A stretch of 64,000 nt of DNA from positions 2,666,001 to 2,730,000 of the forward strand of contig JAZGTN010000052.1 of NCBI GenBank assembly GCA_037783415.1, read 5' to 3'. Position numbers and translations under genes: made by a program. A model generated the notes under the pieces. The model was not told where the DNA came from. It was given only the letters and a program-made list of their open reading frames with translations, and ran no database searches. This stretch comes from Leptasterias polaris. Lineage: Eukaryota; Echinodermata; Asteroidea; Forcipulatida; Asteriidae. This document shows, one piece after another, positions 23,301-35,000 of this stretch. Within the stretch, counting starts at the first letter, position 1, and every line of letters starts with the position of its first letter.

Positions 23301-25911
23301 ATGTGAATCTCTACTGCATTGATTCAGACGATGACGTCCGTACAGCGGAGATAGAAATCATGATTGCAGGTATCAAACAACTCGGAAACTTCCAAATTGT
23401 GTTTAGTACCCAAGACGGTGTATTTTAAAAATCAACCCAAAGAGTTTCTGAAATGAACAGAAAATGTCGATACCAAAAGATTTCAGGAAACCGCAAAACA
23501 ATGCGCATGACATGGACATGTTGGCTGGTAATCTGTTTTTACTGAACAAATGTGTCCTATTTGACATGTGTTTGCTTGCTTTTTGTAGCAGCTCTAGCAG
23601 CTTATTTTTTTATTATTATCATGTATTTTTGGTGAAACCAAGGATGCCTCATTCATCACTGTAGCTGGCAAGCCTGAGGAAACCTGCTATGTGAACCAGA
23701 AACACCAAGGTTAACCCATCTTCTTCCATGAGAAGTGTTCTGGGTTCTTTTACATGCACTACCAATCCTAGTACATGGGATCTACAGCTTAATGTCCCAT
23801 CCGAAGGACAAAGCAATTATGGTTAAGTATCTTGGACACAAGTGTCATGACCGGGACTCGAACCCACTCTCTGCTGATCAGAAATACCAGAAGCTCTCTT
23901 AACCACTCAGTCACGACCCGCCAAGATCTTAATATGGTCCCTTGCTGTGGGTTGTTAAAAACTGGTTGGTTCAAAATGGTTGTTGAAGCTGTTCAAACAT
24001 AAGCCATAATGCTCAATTGTGAAGTACAGTATCCTCAAGCCTGTGTACACAATTGTTTTTTAAAACCAATAACGGAAGTGAGAGAACTTGTTGTTTCTTT
24101 CCTCAATACAGAATGACAATATATAATTGCTTGTATTTAAAGGTAGGGTTATGACCTTGGTAAATGACCCCAATTTTGTTTGTGGTAGTTTCTATCTAAA
24201 ATCCTCCTTGTTATAAGGATGGTAGTAAGCATCCTGCGAAACTATTTTGTCTGAAATACACCATGATCAGAAGTGTGTCAACAAATTTGAATCTCAAATT
24301 TCTGTCATGTCCGTTTGTAAATGTTTTTGTTGTTGCTGTTTTCTCATTAAGTTGACACTGTATTCAGCTGAAGGTGACTTTTATTGTATCTTTCTTAATA
24401 ATGTTGCCTATAAATCAGCCTTTTTTGACAAAAACCAATCCATGACTCTACCTTTAAGAATGGGACTAACGTTCTACAAAGATATTTGGCTTGGGCAAAA
24501 ATATGAACTTTTCTAGTGGTGTGAGCTTTCTCGCCCAAAGCCCAACTCAGTGGTGAAGACTGAGCCTTACATTGTTTGTACTGTATGATGATTGTATGTT
24601 TTTGGGGGGGTTCTTTTGCAGATCCATCTTGCAGAAGGAAGGGAATTGGACAGGAAGCTCTACTTCTAATGATGCAGTTTGGTGAGATATGAGTTTAATG
24701 TAAGGTTGTATGGCCCGATTTTGCAATTTTTTATTTTTTTTTAAGAGTATCTTTTTTCTTAACAAAGTTTGACAGATGATGTTGTTTCAAAACAAAAACA
24801 GTTTTAGTTTTTAATAAACCAACACTTATCATTAGCGGATTGTCATGCAACACCCAAAATGAAAGCTTATAACTTGATTGAATCTATACAAAAATAGCTA
24901 TTTAAAACTCCTATCTTAGTGTCAAGTTGGGTAAAGTTGGCCAAAAATTTGATCTAGCATGTTTAAGTCCTGCTGTAGTAAATTATTCTTTGTTCAATCC
25001 CAAAATATTTTAAATTTACCCAATCATTTCCCCTTGTGGTTTATAACTTGATATTATATTTTAACTCCAGGTGTCACTAAACTCCAGATGGGCAGATTTG
25101 TAGCCAAGATTGGGCTCCAAAATGAGCCCAGCCTGGCTCTTTTCAAGAGGCTTGGGTTCAGAGAGGTAAGTTCCAGCTTCTGTTGCTTAGAGACAAAGTA
25201 CACGGTTTGTAGTTACGGGGGCACTTCAATGGGGATGTTAAAGACGAAATAATTTCGCAGGATGCTTGCTACCATTACCATCTTTATAATAAGTAGACTT
25301 TCACATAAAAATTACACACAGTTTCTTGTCGGGGTCATTACCATGGTATGACCTTTCAGCAGCTGTTAACCACAACTCAAAGAGAGATTGAAGTACATGG
25401 TGCTACTGCAAACCTCACTAGATTATGTTTCCACCATGCAAAGTTTCACATCTTACTTTAAATCTCTGTTATTATTCCCCAAATTGAAAATAAGATTGCT
25501 ACACAATACAGGGTTGATAAATTAGACTTTTATTTGAGTTCAGAATTTTTTTAATGTCTGCCCGGTGAAGAAAAATAGATGTTATTTCCTCCAGATATGA
25601 TAAAAGGTCATGCTCTTTGATCTACTTCTTTAGCCCTGACGATACCGTTTCAGAAGAAATTATCGTAAGCAAACTAATAACTTCAACTTCTGCTACGGTT
25701 CAAAATCATGGCCTGTCCCAAGTTCTTTCAATTAACATTTATAAGTAATTGTATCATAATCTGAAATATTGTTCCAATTTTATTATAGGAGTCTGTGAGT
25801 GAAGTTTTTCAAGAAATGACCTTGCATCTGGACATAACAGAAGAAGTCAAGAGTGATCTCAATGCAAAGACTATAGATATGGTGTACAAAGACTACGTAC
25901 CCAAAAGGTGA
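20349..25911 (+). CDS. NAT9: N-acetyltransferase 9
   Basis: NAT9 is a GNAT-fold N-acetyltransferase; work on its relatives links it to microtubule stability. Seven exons join in phase: 20349-20425, 21167-21276, 21951-22010, 23286-23369, 24622-24681, 25071-25165 and 25789-25911. They give 202 aa, against 207 in human. The start MRINESVLIEGSRVVFVPY matches the family N-terminus. YNDWMQSEVLQQLTASEPLT and SCRRKGIGQEALLLMM follow the family closely. The acetyl-CoA-binding RxxGxG signature is RRKGIG at about residues 115-120. NEPSLALFKRLGF is the usual C-terminal GNAT motif B region. The protein ends YKDYVPKR. No signal peptide or membrane segment is present, so it should be cytosolic. It is divergently paired with YARS2. 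Confidence 0.94.
22134..22310. repeat. SINE S2 pieces in mirror orientation
   Basis: A minus-oriented S2 tail (GTCAAGCACTGTATACT) is followed by a plus-oriented S2 segment with GTGGGTTCGAATCCCACCC and CAGTGCTTGACACACATC. Two insertions or a rearranged copy would explain this. It lies in NAT9 intron 3. Confidence 0.5.
22330..22590 (-). repeat. tRNA-derived SINE S1, long copy
   Basis: The minus strand has a long conserved 5' part (CATCCCCTTAGGGTG, GTGATCCCTGGCTACATGGC, GACTGGCACCCC) ahead of GGGCTAGATAGCTCAGTTGG (box A) and GGTTCAAATCCTGC (box B). The GTCAAATTTTCTTTGTTTAA tail follows. Confidence 0.65.
23735..23930 (-). repeat. SINE S3 partial copy
   Basis: The minus strand has GGCGGGTCGTGACTGAGTGG and TTAAGAGAGCTTCTGG (tRNA-Leu/Ser-like head), box B GGGTTCGAGTCCC, GACACTTGTGTCC and GATGGGACATTAAGC. 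It ends before the (ATT)n tail. It lies in NAT9 intron 4. Confidence 0.65.
24137..24457. repeat. TTAA-flanked MITE in NAT9 intron 4
   Basis: A 321-bp element with ends TTAAAGGTAGGGTTATGA and an inverted CATGACTCTACCTTTAA. Part of its left half recurs inverted at 25230-25365, and part of its right half recurs near 49550-49660. Confidence 0.65.
24945..25065 (+). repeat. SINE S1 tail, plus strand
   Basis: Has ATTATTCTTTGTTCAATCCC and the family tail TTTAAATTTACCCAATCA with CCCCTTGTGGTTTATAA, followed directly by the NAT9 exon 6 acceptor (exon at 25071). Confidence 0.5.
25230..25365 (-). repeat. Inverted partial copy of the 24137 MITE
   Basis: Its reverse complement shares GGTCATACCATGGTAATGAC and GCAAGCATCCTGCGAAA-type blocks with 24137-24250 over about 105 bp. 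It lies in NAT9 intron 6, so the two inverted arms flank exons 5 and 6. Confidence 0.6.
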
Positions 25912-26088
25912 TGAAGTGCTCACCACACAAGACTTGGCCGATGCAACTTCAATTTATTTGCCACAGTATCAAATATCAATTTGGAAACTTAAGAAGCGCA
26001 TTGACTACCTGAAAAAAAAGTTTCTGAAATTTTTCATTTTATCCACGCTCCTATATTCAGTGTTTCTACAAGATGGCTTCTCTTTACA

Positions 26089-26262
26089 GACACCATGCTC
26101 CTCAACATCCCTCGTTCGAAACACACTTGGAGAGACCGTTCTTTTTCACATGCTGGATCATCTCTTTGGAATGCTCTTCCACTGAACCTCAGACTAGTAG
26201 ACACTGTCTCCAGCTTCAAAACTAACTTGGCAACACACTTGTTCAGTCTTGGCTTTAAGTAA
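26089..26262 (+). mobile_element. LINE ORF2 C-terminal remnant (CR1/L2-like)
   Basis: One frame reads SFSHAGSSLWNALPLNLRLV and then SSFKTNLATHLFSLGFK before a TAA stop. This WNxLPxxxR...SFKxxLxTHLF pattern is the characteristic C-terminus of CR1/L2/Jockey-type LINE reverse transcriptase proteins. The upstream RT and endonuclease domains are absent (5' truncation). The AATAAA at 26353-26358 lies in its tail and could serve the preceding NAT9 transcript. Confidence 0.7.
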
Positions 26263-26352
26263 TGTCATTAGCAGAGTTCTTTTTCCATGCGCCAGGAGTG
26301 TCTTTCTGACAGACAAAGTGCACTAAAAATTACCCGTTCAGGTAGAGCAAGT

Positions 26353-26358
26353 AATAAA
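26353..26358 (+). terminator. Candidate NAT9 poly(A) signal AATAAA
   Basis: An AATAAA downstream of the NAT9 stop (25911), inside LINE-derived tail sequence. Confidence 0.3.
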
Positions 26359-26721
26359 AATAATTATAAACATAGAGATGTGACAGATGATCATTGCTAA
26401 CTCGGCTCCCATATGGGGAAGGGATAGACGTGGGCTGTGCTGCTTACAGAACCTATCACCATAAGCCTTTAATGCAGGTGGATGGGGACAATGGAATGCA
26501 GTTGATGCACTGGCTTGTAGGGAGATACGAGTTCTTGTACTCCAGAGGTGCGATAACTAATGATTACTCTTGTATTGGTTTGCGGTAACACCATGAGTAT
26601 ATCTACTTGCTAGGTAGATTTTGTTCCTTGAGAACTTGTCTTGCTATTTATTCTACTGCCGCGGAGTAGATTATTTGGAATTCGGGAGACTTCTCAGTTT
26701 TGAAAAGAACTGTCCTGCTTA

Positions 26722-26985
26722 TTAACCCTTTAGAGACCATTCATTCACGTATAATTATCACAAAACACCCAGACATTGCTAATATTGTTAGTTTCTTTAT
26801 TGAAATTTTGTCAGTAAAAATGTCGACATAAATATAATGAAAGAGAAAATTTAGTTTCTTGTTTAGAAATTGGGATACCATGTTAACATACTAAATCAGA
26901 AAATTTCATATGTGACCATGACCTTTACTTTGACCTCTTTATGTAGATAGAAGTAGGTTAAACTTTGCGGCCGCTAAAGGGTTAA
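26722..26985. repeat. piggyBac-like MITE (TTAA-CCCTTTAG ends)
   Basis: A 264-bp element with ends TTAACCCTTTAG and CTAAAGGGTTAA. A TTAA target site followed by CCCT is the pattern expected of piggyBac-mobilised elements, but no transposase is present. A left-end-only relative is at 12528. Confidence 0.65.
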
Positions 26986-28821
26986 CTACTACCTGGGCGG
27001 AAGGTAGGAAATCCGCCAGGACTAGTACTTTCGCTTAGTGGATCGAGGGGACTTCTCGTTATTAACTTCACTGCCGCGGAGAATTAGTCTCTAAGGAAAA
27101 AGAAAAAACTACTTCCATAAATGTCAATAACATTTATCTTTCCAGTAGTAAAGTTTATTACAAATATTGTCATCATGCATAGAGTATGCTCCTATAAGGA
27201 GCAGCAATGACTAGTTCAGAAACTAAATCACTGATCTGTATGAAAATACTACTGAACAAAGACATAGTGATACTGCAATTTATACATATATATATAGACC
27301 CCCGTACACTGATGTCAAAAAGATTCCACATCTCTAGGGGGCCAACTTCATCTCGAAGGTCACTGAAAGAGCAGTGCTATACCCCAATGGAAAAACCCCA
27401 AACCCCCTAGTTTTTTGTGTGATTTCTGCTTTGGCCTAAATTGCAAAACAGAGGATACTTTTGATATGCAGGCATGATATCTGGCCCTTGGAAAAAAGTA
27501 GGAATTTTTTTTTTTAAGGACATATGGTATAGACTTTAATAGACTTTTTTGAGGGCAAAAATATCGTGAAGGTAGGAAAAATATCATGCCTGGATATGTT
27601 AGATTTTGTTGGTCCTGGGTGCAATAATGAAATTGTTCTGATTAGTTATGACGTGTAGACCCTTTAGTTTTTTCAAGTTAATATATACACCACACACACA
27701 GATCCTTGTAATTTGATTGGTGGAACACGTCATCCATTATTTTGCCATGTATTTAATATTTGACAGGCTCCCGTCCAATATGGATAATTATAAGATGATT
27801 CACAGCGTCATTTCCAAATTAAACGTTCTCTGCCCGTTTGTCCAAACAAGGCAAGGTCTTGTCATGGCGGACGTGGAATCGCTTAAGTCGATTAGAAAAG
27901 ATTTTTAGAATATTGTGGGTAGGACAAGTTTCCGTGTTTTGTTTATTGTGAAAAAATTTCCAATGAAAAGGATCTATGAGCGAGTAATATAAAACAATTA
28001 CTGAATGCATTTCGTTCATTCATTGTTGCAGAATATAATTGCTTGGTGAAATCTGGCTTTTCCATTTCACTCGGCTTCACCTCGTGAAATTGTCCAGATT
28101 TAATCTCATGACTATAGTCTGCCACATTGCACTCAAGTGCATGAACTATGTGTGTATAATATAATGGGAGACTTAACTTTTGGGAACACTAATAGGTGGC
28201 AGCAGAATAACCAAGCAAATCCACTTTTCCTCGGAAAAGGTGCAAAAGCTCAGAACCGTATAAACAATGTGAAACTACTTGGTACATCATCATTGTTAAC
28301 ATTTATTGCAATGCTGTCATTCATTACAATAATAGCATCCCAAAGTCTCCCATTGCGGAAGTCTTTTGCCTTCTCACAAAGTACATTTCTGAAAACCTAC
28401 AGTGAAAGTAAGAAAAGATTGTCCGATGTCAGACTAGTTTGTTTGCCTTTCTTCCCAAAAAACTTTACAGGCTGAGAAATGTGTACACGCCGCTTCTTGA
28501 AAGTTGAGGTTAACACAACGTAATCTACTTCAATCAGTTCTTCATGCTGCAGGTTTCTAGCACGTTTACCAAACAGCTCCAATTTACAAAGAATAACAAA
28601 AATAAAATTTCACACAATTATTACAATGTATAGTATGAAAGACATGATGCGTTAACTGGAAATGTTCATACAAAAATATGTTGGGAAACATCTACATATG
28701 TGTTGTGAAAATGCAGACGAAACTAATAGATTACTGCTTAATTGATAGTTACTGCTCAATTTGTCTAAGTCCAGAATATATAAAAATAAAAAAAAATAAA
28801 AAAAAAAATGACGGTAAATTT

Positions 28822-28950
28822 GAGAGGATTTAGGGTTGAACAAAGAAAAATTGACTAGGGCGGGATTTGAACCAGCGACCTCCGGATTAACGTGCCGGCA
28901 CTCTATACCAACTGAGCTATCTAGCTCTATGTTGGCGGTCTCCGTATGCT
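28822..28950 (-). repeat. tRNA-derived SINE S1 copy
   Basis: Minus strand: AGAGCTAGATAGCTCAGTTGG-type box A, GGTCGCTGGTTCAAATCCCG (box B), GTCAATTTTTCTTTGTTCAA. The best-preserved box B of the family, but the cloverleaf cannot be closed with a normal acceptor stem. Confidence 0.7.
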
Positions 28951-29164
28951 AAAAAGAGAAACTGAAACGCAAACATTTGTTGTCTCTGAGATGGTTTGAT
29001 AATTAAAAATTAATCGTTCTAAATACAGAGTGAAACATTTATCTAACCCTTCATTGACCTTGCTCAACTTTTTGTCTCCTGACATGCCCGCGGGTAAAAA
29101 AAACCCAACAAAAACTCAGTAAGACTGAAACCAAAATTGAAAATGTTTAATAAATTCTAAACAA

Positions 29165-29395
29165 ATAATAAACCACAAGGGAAACTGACTGGGTAAATGT
29201 TTAAATGATTTTGGGTTGAACAAAGAAAAATTGACTGGATTGGAACCAACGACCTCCGGTTTAACGTGCTGGCGCTCTACCAACTGAGCTATCTAGCCCT
29301 ATGTTGGCGGTCTCCCTATTTTGTCAATATCTTTGTTCGGGGGTGCCAGTCAGAAGCCGTACAACCGCAAACTGCCGTGTAGCCAGGGATCACAA
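29165..29395 (-). repeat. tRNA-derived SINE S1, long copy
   Basis: From 29395 down the minus strand: GTGATCCCTGGCTACACGGC, TTGTACGGCTTCTGACTGGC, AGGGAGACCGCCAACATAGG, TAGCTCAGTTGGTAGAGCGC, box B GGTTCCAATCC, the CTTTGTTCAACCC tail and CCCTTGTGGTTTATTA. It lies about 240 bp from another S1 copy in the same orientation. Confidence 0.7.
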
Positions 29396-30500
29396 ATTCT
29401 TAACTTAAATTTTCATGAAATATATAAAACACTGTATATACTAGAGAATATTATTTTTTCCAGAAAAGTGCTCATGTCGCAAACTGTTTCTGGTTACAGA
29501 AATTATGTTCGGACAGTTTTCTGAAGTTGTTTAATTCAGTGAATTTTAACCCACTTAACGTCAGTATTTTGAAAAATTGTCCATGCCCACCTGCGGTATT
29601 TTGTTTTCCTGAACGTTTTGGAAGTTCTTGAGTAACCGTTTTGAAAATACTGTTGCCACAATGAAGCCCAGACTTGACAAAGGAAATACAAAAAAGAATC
29701 TCATAATTAGCTCAAGGATTTGGTCACCACAAGTCCAAACAAAATAAATAATAAAAATTGCGGATAAACAGTCATTCAACGTGAAGTAGTTAAATCAGAA
29801 AAATATTACTGTTCCGAAACAGCAAAACACACTCCTGATAGTAGACTATAGAGATGCAAGATTTTCTACATGTACCTCAGAGCTAAACCATCAGAGGGCT
29901 TGAACAATAAAACATTTCAAATTTAACTTGCAAAAAAAAGTTTTCGCTGCCGGCAATCTCCTTACTTGAATTTAACAAATTTATGACCTGCACTTTATAT
30001 TTTCCAATCTACAAACATTTCAAAAACTTTTGTTGTGCCCTTTCTTGTTCCTGTAGCGATAAAAATAGAAGCTAGACAAAAATCAAACTTTAATAAATTT
30101 CTGTTTACCGTGTACGTATTTAAACCTGTACAGAAATTGCATGGATATACAAAATGTTCAAATAATCAATTTATCCATTTAAATTACATCGCTAAATTTT
30201 GATTCTACTCTTAATTATAAACTTGCATAATTTTTCAAAAAGTTGAATTATTCAAAAAGTTACATTTGTTTATTTAATTATCATTAACACTACTATTCTA
30301 TTACAGAAAAATCCTAATGATATTGTTCTACAAAATCATGTACAATTGTAAAACTGGAAACATTTTGTTTGGAATTAGAAAAATATAACAAAAGTGAAAA
30401 AATATATATCTGCAGCTTTCCTGCAGATGATTCAGTCTATTTTAACTTGTTGCTTTTTTATAGCTGCTGTGCAGATTTGTTTTATTATTGCTATTATTTA

Positions 30501-30710
30501 GGTTTAGCACTGTGTACTCTGTGCTCCTTGCAGCAAGTTGAACCAGTTTGTCAGCCACATGCCTAATTTAGGTTTAGCACTGTGTACTCTGTGCTCCTTG
30601 CAGCAAGTTGAACCAGTTTGTCAGCCACATGCCTAATTTAGGTTTAGCACTGTGTACTCTGTGCTCCTTGCAGCAAGTTGAACCAGTTTGTCAGCCACAT
30701 GCCTAATTAA
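30501..30710. repeat. Three tandem copies of a 70-bp unit
   Basis: Units begin GGTTTAGCACTGTGTACTCT at 30501, 30571 and 30641 and end GCCACATGCCTAATT. They are essentially identical, implying recent duplication. Confidence 0.9.
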
Positions 30711-31084
30711 AATGTGCAGTATACTGGCACATTTTAAATTAACCAATAGCAGGGGTTGTGCGCGCTGGGGAAAAAACTCCAGGCGGCAAGATCGATCACC
30801 CCTGGGAATGAGGTTGACTCGGGTGGTCTTCAGACCCATGATCCTCTGCATTTTGGGGCAGATATATATACTGTAACCCACCAAGCACACAGGTTGACAA
30901 GAACAAGAGGCCCGTTCCAATTATATAATGAGCATTGGATCTTCAAAAGAAAATGTTGACGTACCAAATGCATCATGGATAATTGTCGCTATAATTTGTT
31001 GGTTTCCGAAGTCCTGCAGAAGACAGCAATCCCAGGCTCCTCGGATGGATTCAAACCAACGAATAGCCACCACATTCTGCATCA

Positions 31085-31257
31085 GGGCCCAATTTAATAG
31101 AGCTGCTTAAGCAGAAAATATTACTTAACAATTGTCTGCTTAGCAGCAATGAGCAGGGTACCAGTCACAAATTGTACATGTGACATGGTAGTTTGGCCGG
31201 TAACCTTATTCTGGTAAGCGACTTTTTGTGCTTAAGCAGCTCTTTGAAATTGGGCCC
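31085..31257. repeat. MITE family A, complete copy
   Basis: A 173-bp element from GGGCCCAATTTAATAGAGCT to an inverted AGCTCTTTGAAATTGGGCCC; the inner GCTTAAGCA is also inverted. This is the clearest definition of the family ends. I could not identify a target-site duplication. Confidence 0.8.
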
Positions 31258-31559
31258 TTATGTCTCAATTGTAACACTACAACTTATGTTATATTTAGAA
31301 ACACACTTTTCCTCTCATTCTAAGAAAACGGTTACAGACAATCCCAATACTATTAGTTAACCCCCCCCCCCCCGACATATATAGAGACAAAGGCTATAGA
31401 GTTTTAAATAATTATCATCACAACCAAAATGCTGATTAATTAAACGGGATTGCTTCATCCTGGACGCAACTTCTAAGACCATCTCCATCAGATAATCTTC
31501 GCAGATGACAGCAGCAGCCACTGAGATTCCAGGCCCCACGTTATATCACGCGAAAGACA

Positions 31560-31870
31560 TGTAGTGTCGTGGACAAGTGATCGAGTGCGCCGTATTCAAG
31601 TTCTTTCGTCACAGAATGTGGGTTGATTATTGTGGCCTGGTTGGTCATAAAGCTTGTGTCCTCGATTGCTTTGTTCCCAGAATTATAACAATAAAAGTTA
31701 CAAGGTAATCAAGCCCATTTGGGGTTCTGGGCAGGGCTTGAAGAAACAATTATTGTTAAGTGTCATGTCCAAGGACACAAATGTCTTGACTGGGATTCGA
31801 ACCCACACTCTGATGACTCTGCCACCTGAACTTGAGTTTGATGCTCTAGACCGCTCGTGCACAACACATT
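31560..31870. repeat. SINE S3-related fragments
   Basis: A plus-oriented piece at about 31560-31670 (GTGTCGTGGACAAGTGATCG) is followed by a minus-oriented piece at about 31750-31870. The second reads, on the minus strand, GTGTGGGTTCGAATCCCAGT and GACATTTGTGTCCTTGGACA. Confidence 0.5.
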
Positions 31871-31906
31871 TCAATTTGTAAAAAAATTTCCTATTCACTA
31901 CATATG

Positions 31907-31912
31907 TTTATT
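31907..31912 (-). terminator. Candidate ADAP poly(A) signal on minus strand
   Basis: TTTATT on the plus strand, about 175 bp past the ADAP stop codon. This is the nearest minus-strand AATAAA seen. Confidence 0.35.
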
Positions 31913-32085
31913 TATGATATGCACACAGAAAGCTACCAATGATGGCATCGGAAACAAAATAATTTTGCATGAAGCAATACTGACTTATACAAATGTTCTT
32001 ACTTCTTCATATGAACTTAAAGCCAAACGGTTACTACCTGTTGTTTTATGACTGTGTAAAAATGCTGGTCTAGGAAGCCCCCCTC

Positions 32086-35000
32086 TTATGCTTGAATGCC
32101 GATCTCCTTGTTGATGGCGAGCATCCAACCTTTGCGTTCTGTATTCGTCTCGGCAGAGAAGAAGAAATCCCGGCCGGGCGTCTTCAAGGTGAAGGCGAAG
32201 CCTTGTTCAAGCTTGCCTGGGGGTACCCCATCGATGCACTTGTACTCCTTTGTGTTCAGTAACTTCACGGTTTTCTTGCAGACGTCATCCTGTCAGGTCA
32301 AAGGTCATGGTTAGAATGGTTAGAGCAACAACTACCAAATGCTAGAACTGAGTGACTTCAGCTGAGGCTTTAATTTATTTGATTTAGTTAATTGATTTTA
32401 CTGCACATTCAATAAATGTTATTAGTGGGCTTTGTGCTCACAAGTTTTTGAGCTTGCAAGCTTTCGTGCTTTGCGCTCAAGAGTTTTTTTTTACTTTTTT
32501 TTTTTAACAGCCTATAGGCTGGAGAAATAAACAATATACAAATCATAAAGTGAACAAATCAATAAACATTATGGGACATTGTATAATATCACTAATTATA
32601 TGCCACGGGTTATTTGTATATATATGATTAAAACAATCAAACGGTTCCTTAAAACAGAGGTATACTTTGCCTTTAAACAATTACAATCACATTTTTGAAT
32701 TGTTGACAGAACTGCAGCTTGTTATAGTGACAGGTAAAGTCTTCCAAAGTTTAGGTGAGCAGATGGAAAAGACTAGCGCTTTAGTATTGAACAAACTATT
32801 ACTACAATAATACTTTTTTTCTGGAAATGAATAAAAGGTTTCATTATTCAATTGAAAAACAAAAAGACCGCCCGACTTGTCTGGTCTTGAGTTTGAGCCA
32901 AAATCGCTCACCTCTGGCCTGCGGTCCAGTGTTAATATCAAGCCCTTCCTCTATCTTTGTTCTTGTTTGGAATACTTACCAAGGGCATCTCGTAGTAAGT
33001 GATTCGCTTGTAGGTAAGGACAACCCAGCGTTTCCTGAAGGCTTCATTCCCTTTAGAGCCTGTCTTATGCAGCCAGCCCTCCTTCAATATATCCCCTCTA
33101 TCAAGGATCTGGTTGACCTGCAAATCAAACCATCAGTATGTGTGTCAGAATTAGGGGTAATACTCTTGCTCGTCAAATTCCACACTTCCATTTTTTCTCT
33201 TTTTCGCCCTTTCCTAAAGCATTAGTATGTGCCTCCAGGAAATCCAGAATCTTTGGCTCTTTTGTAAACATGTGATGTCACAAGTCACATGGTCTACAAG
33301 CACCTACTGCTTGTAAAACAACAGAGCTTTAAATGAGCTACGTGCGCATCCTCAAACTAGGACCAAAATGTAACCAAATACACCGGTTATTGCAAATAGT
33401 CTTTGAATAACAAAGTAATTCATATCACAATCTGTAAGTTATAGTTGACAGTTTCTCTGAAGACTTTGGTAAAAAAATTAATTTCCCGATTAGCCTTATT
33501 GAGATATTCTTGACACAGTAGACCGGCGCTATTTGGTGTGGGTGTACTGACCCCTTGCGCAAACACCACACATGGCGACGGTGCTGCGCTCACCATTTTG
33601 GGAGTCAACATTCAAGCATGTAAACACAGGCTCGTGGCATGGTATGTCATGGCTGAGCGGTCTTCATGTAGCTCACCGTACCCTAGCTCTGGTGTTGTCA
33701 GCAGCTGAGGGTGGGTTCGAATCCCAGTCATGACACTTGTGCCCTTGAGCAAGACACTTAAACATAACTGCTTTGCAAAAAGTTGGGAAGGTAGTGCATT
33801 CTGCTCTACCAGCCAGGCTCCTAGTGGATGATACCCATGCCTACATCCTTACGGACTGTGAGTGAAGGGGGATAACCCGGTTTCAGCCCAGGAGTAGGTG
33901 GCAACATGCCCCTGGTGACAGTTGATTGGGGTTGCCTCACCATGAAGTGGCCATTCGGCCTTGAGATGTTCGGCGATATATCATTTAAAAAAAAATAAAA
34001 AATTGGCACTACACTGTATAAAAGACAGTAACATTGACTCCCAAAATGGCGCAACCTAGGTTATTGTGACGACGACATCAGGTGAATTAGGTCAACACAC
34101 AAAAGTTTACCAAAACCAAATAACGCCCTCCTATATTGTGTCCACCATATCGCAAAACAAGGTTAACTGGAATGACTGGCTTTGAAAAGCCAATGCTATC
34201 CCTCCCTTTAATAATAATAATAATAATAATAATACGCAGTTCTTATATAGCGCTTTATACTCCCGATGGGTGTCTCAAAGCGCTCAGTATTTTTCTTACA
34301 ACGTATGTGGAGTTACGTGTTGAAGTATGAGACCTATTCCTTTGCATAGCACAATGTAATGGTTTACAAGGTGCTGTGGTGCAATATGCAGCCAATCAAA
34401 CCAGGAACACCGGGGCGAACCCCTTCTCTTTACGATAAGTGCACTGGGTTCTTTTACGTGCATTACACAACACACGGGACCTACGGCTTAACGTCCCATC
34501 CGAAGGACGAAGCATGTGGTTAAGTGTCTTGCCTAAGGACACAAGTGTCACGACTGGGATTTGAACCCACACTCTGCTGATCAGAAACACCAGAGCTTGA
34601 GTTCGGTGCTCTTATCCGCTCGGCCACGACACGCCACGATATAAATATTATTAATACATCAATGACAAGATTCCACAAACCTCTTCGTCAGTTCGGCCAG
34701 CGGGGAACGCCACCATCAGACGATTGTATTTCATGAAACGAATCGCGTTGTACCAGTCAATTATTTCCTGATTGAGAAAAGAAAATGGAACATGTTAATT
34801 AAAAACCAAACAAACAAGACAATGGGAGACTTTTGGAAATCTCTGCCACTAGAGGGCAGCAGACCTGCCAGGTAAAGTTGTTTGGCTGTTACACTACTAA
34901 TGTACTAGTACTACACAGTGTTAGGCTTTCGGATGGCGGGAGAAAAGGAAATAAACAACTATGTCGTCTGTCTGTGATCCCACTGTCTGGCAGTGTTGGC

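Larger units (their letters stand above)
25912..32085. other. Repeat-rich intergenic region NAT9/ADAP
   Basis: No gene was recognised. NAT9 (plus) and ADAP (minus) converge on this segment, so both 3' UTRs lie in it. It holds a LINE ORF2 remnant, a TTAA MITE, two S1 SINEs, a 70-bp triplication, a family A MITE and S3 fragments, listed separately. A dispersed repeat with CACACACAGATCCTTG and ATGGATAATTATAAGATG at about 27690-27800 recurs near 15950-16080. Confidence 0.6.

Noticed and set aside
28822..28950. Functional tRNA gene
   Set aside because: Boxes A and B are present, but no closed acceptor stem or mature 3' end is seen, and the same sequence recurs many times with SINE tails. The same reasoning applies to S2, S3 and S4 copies.
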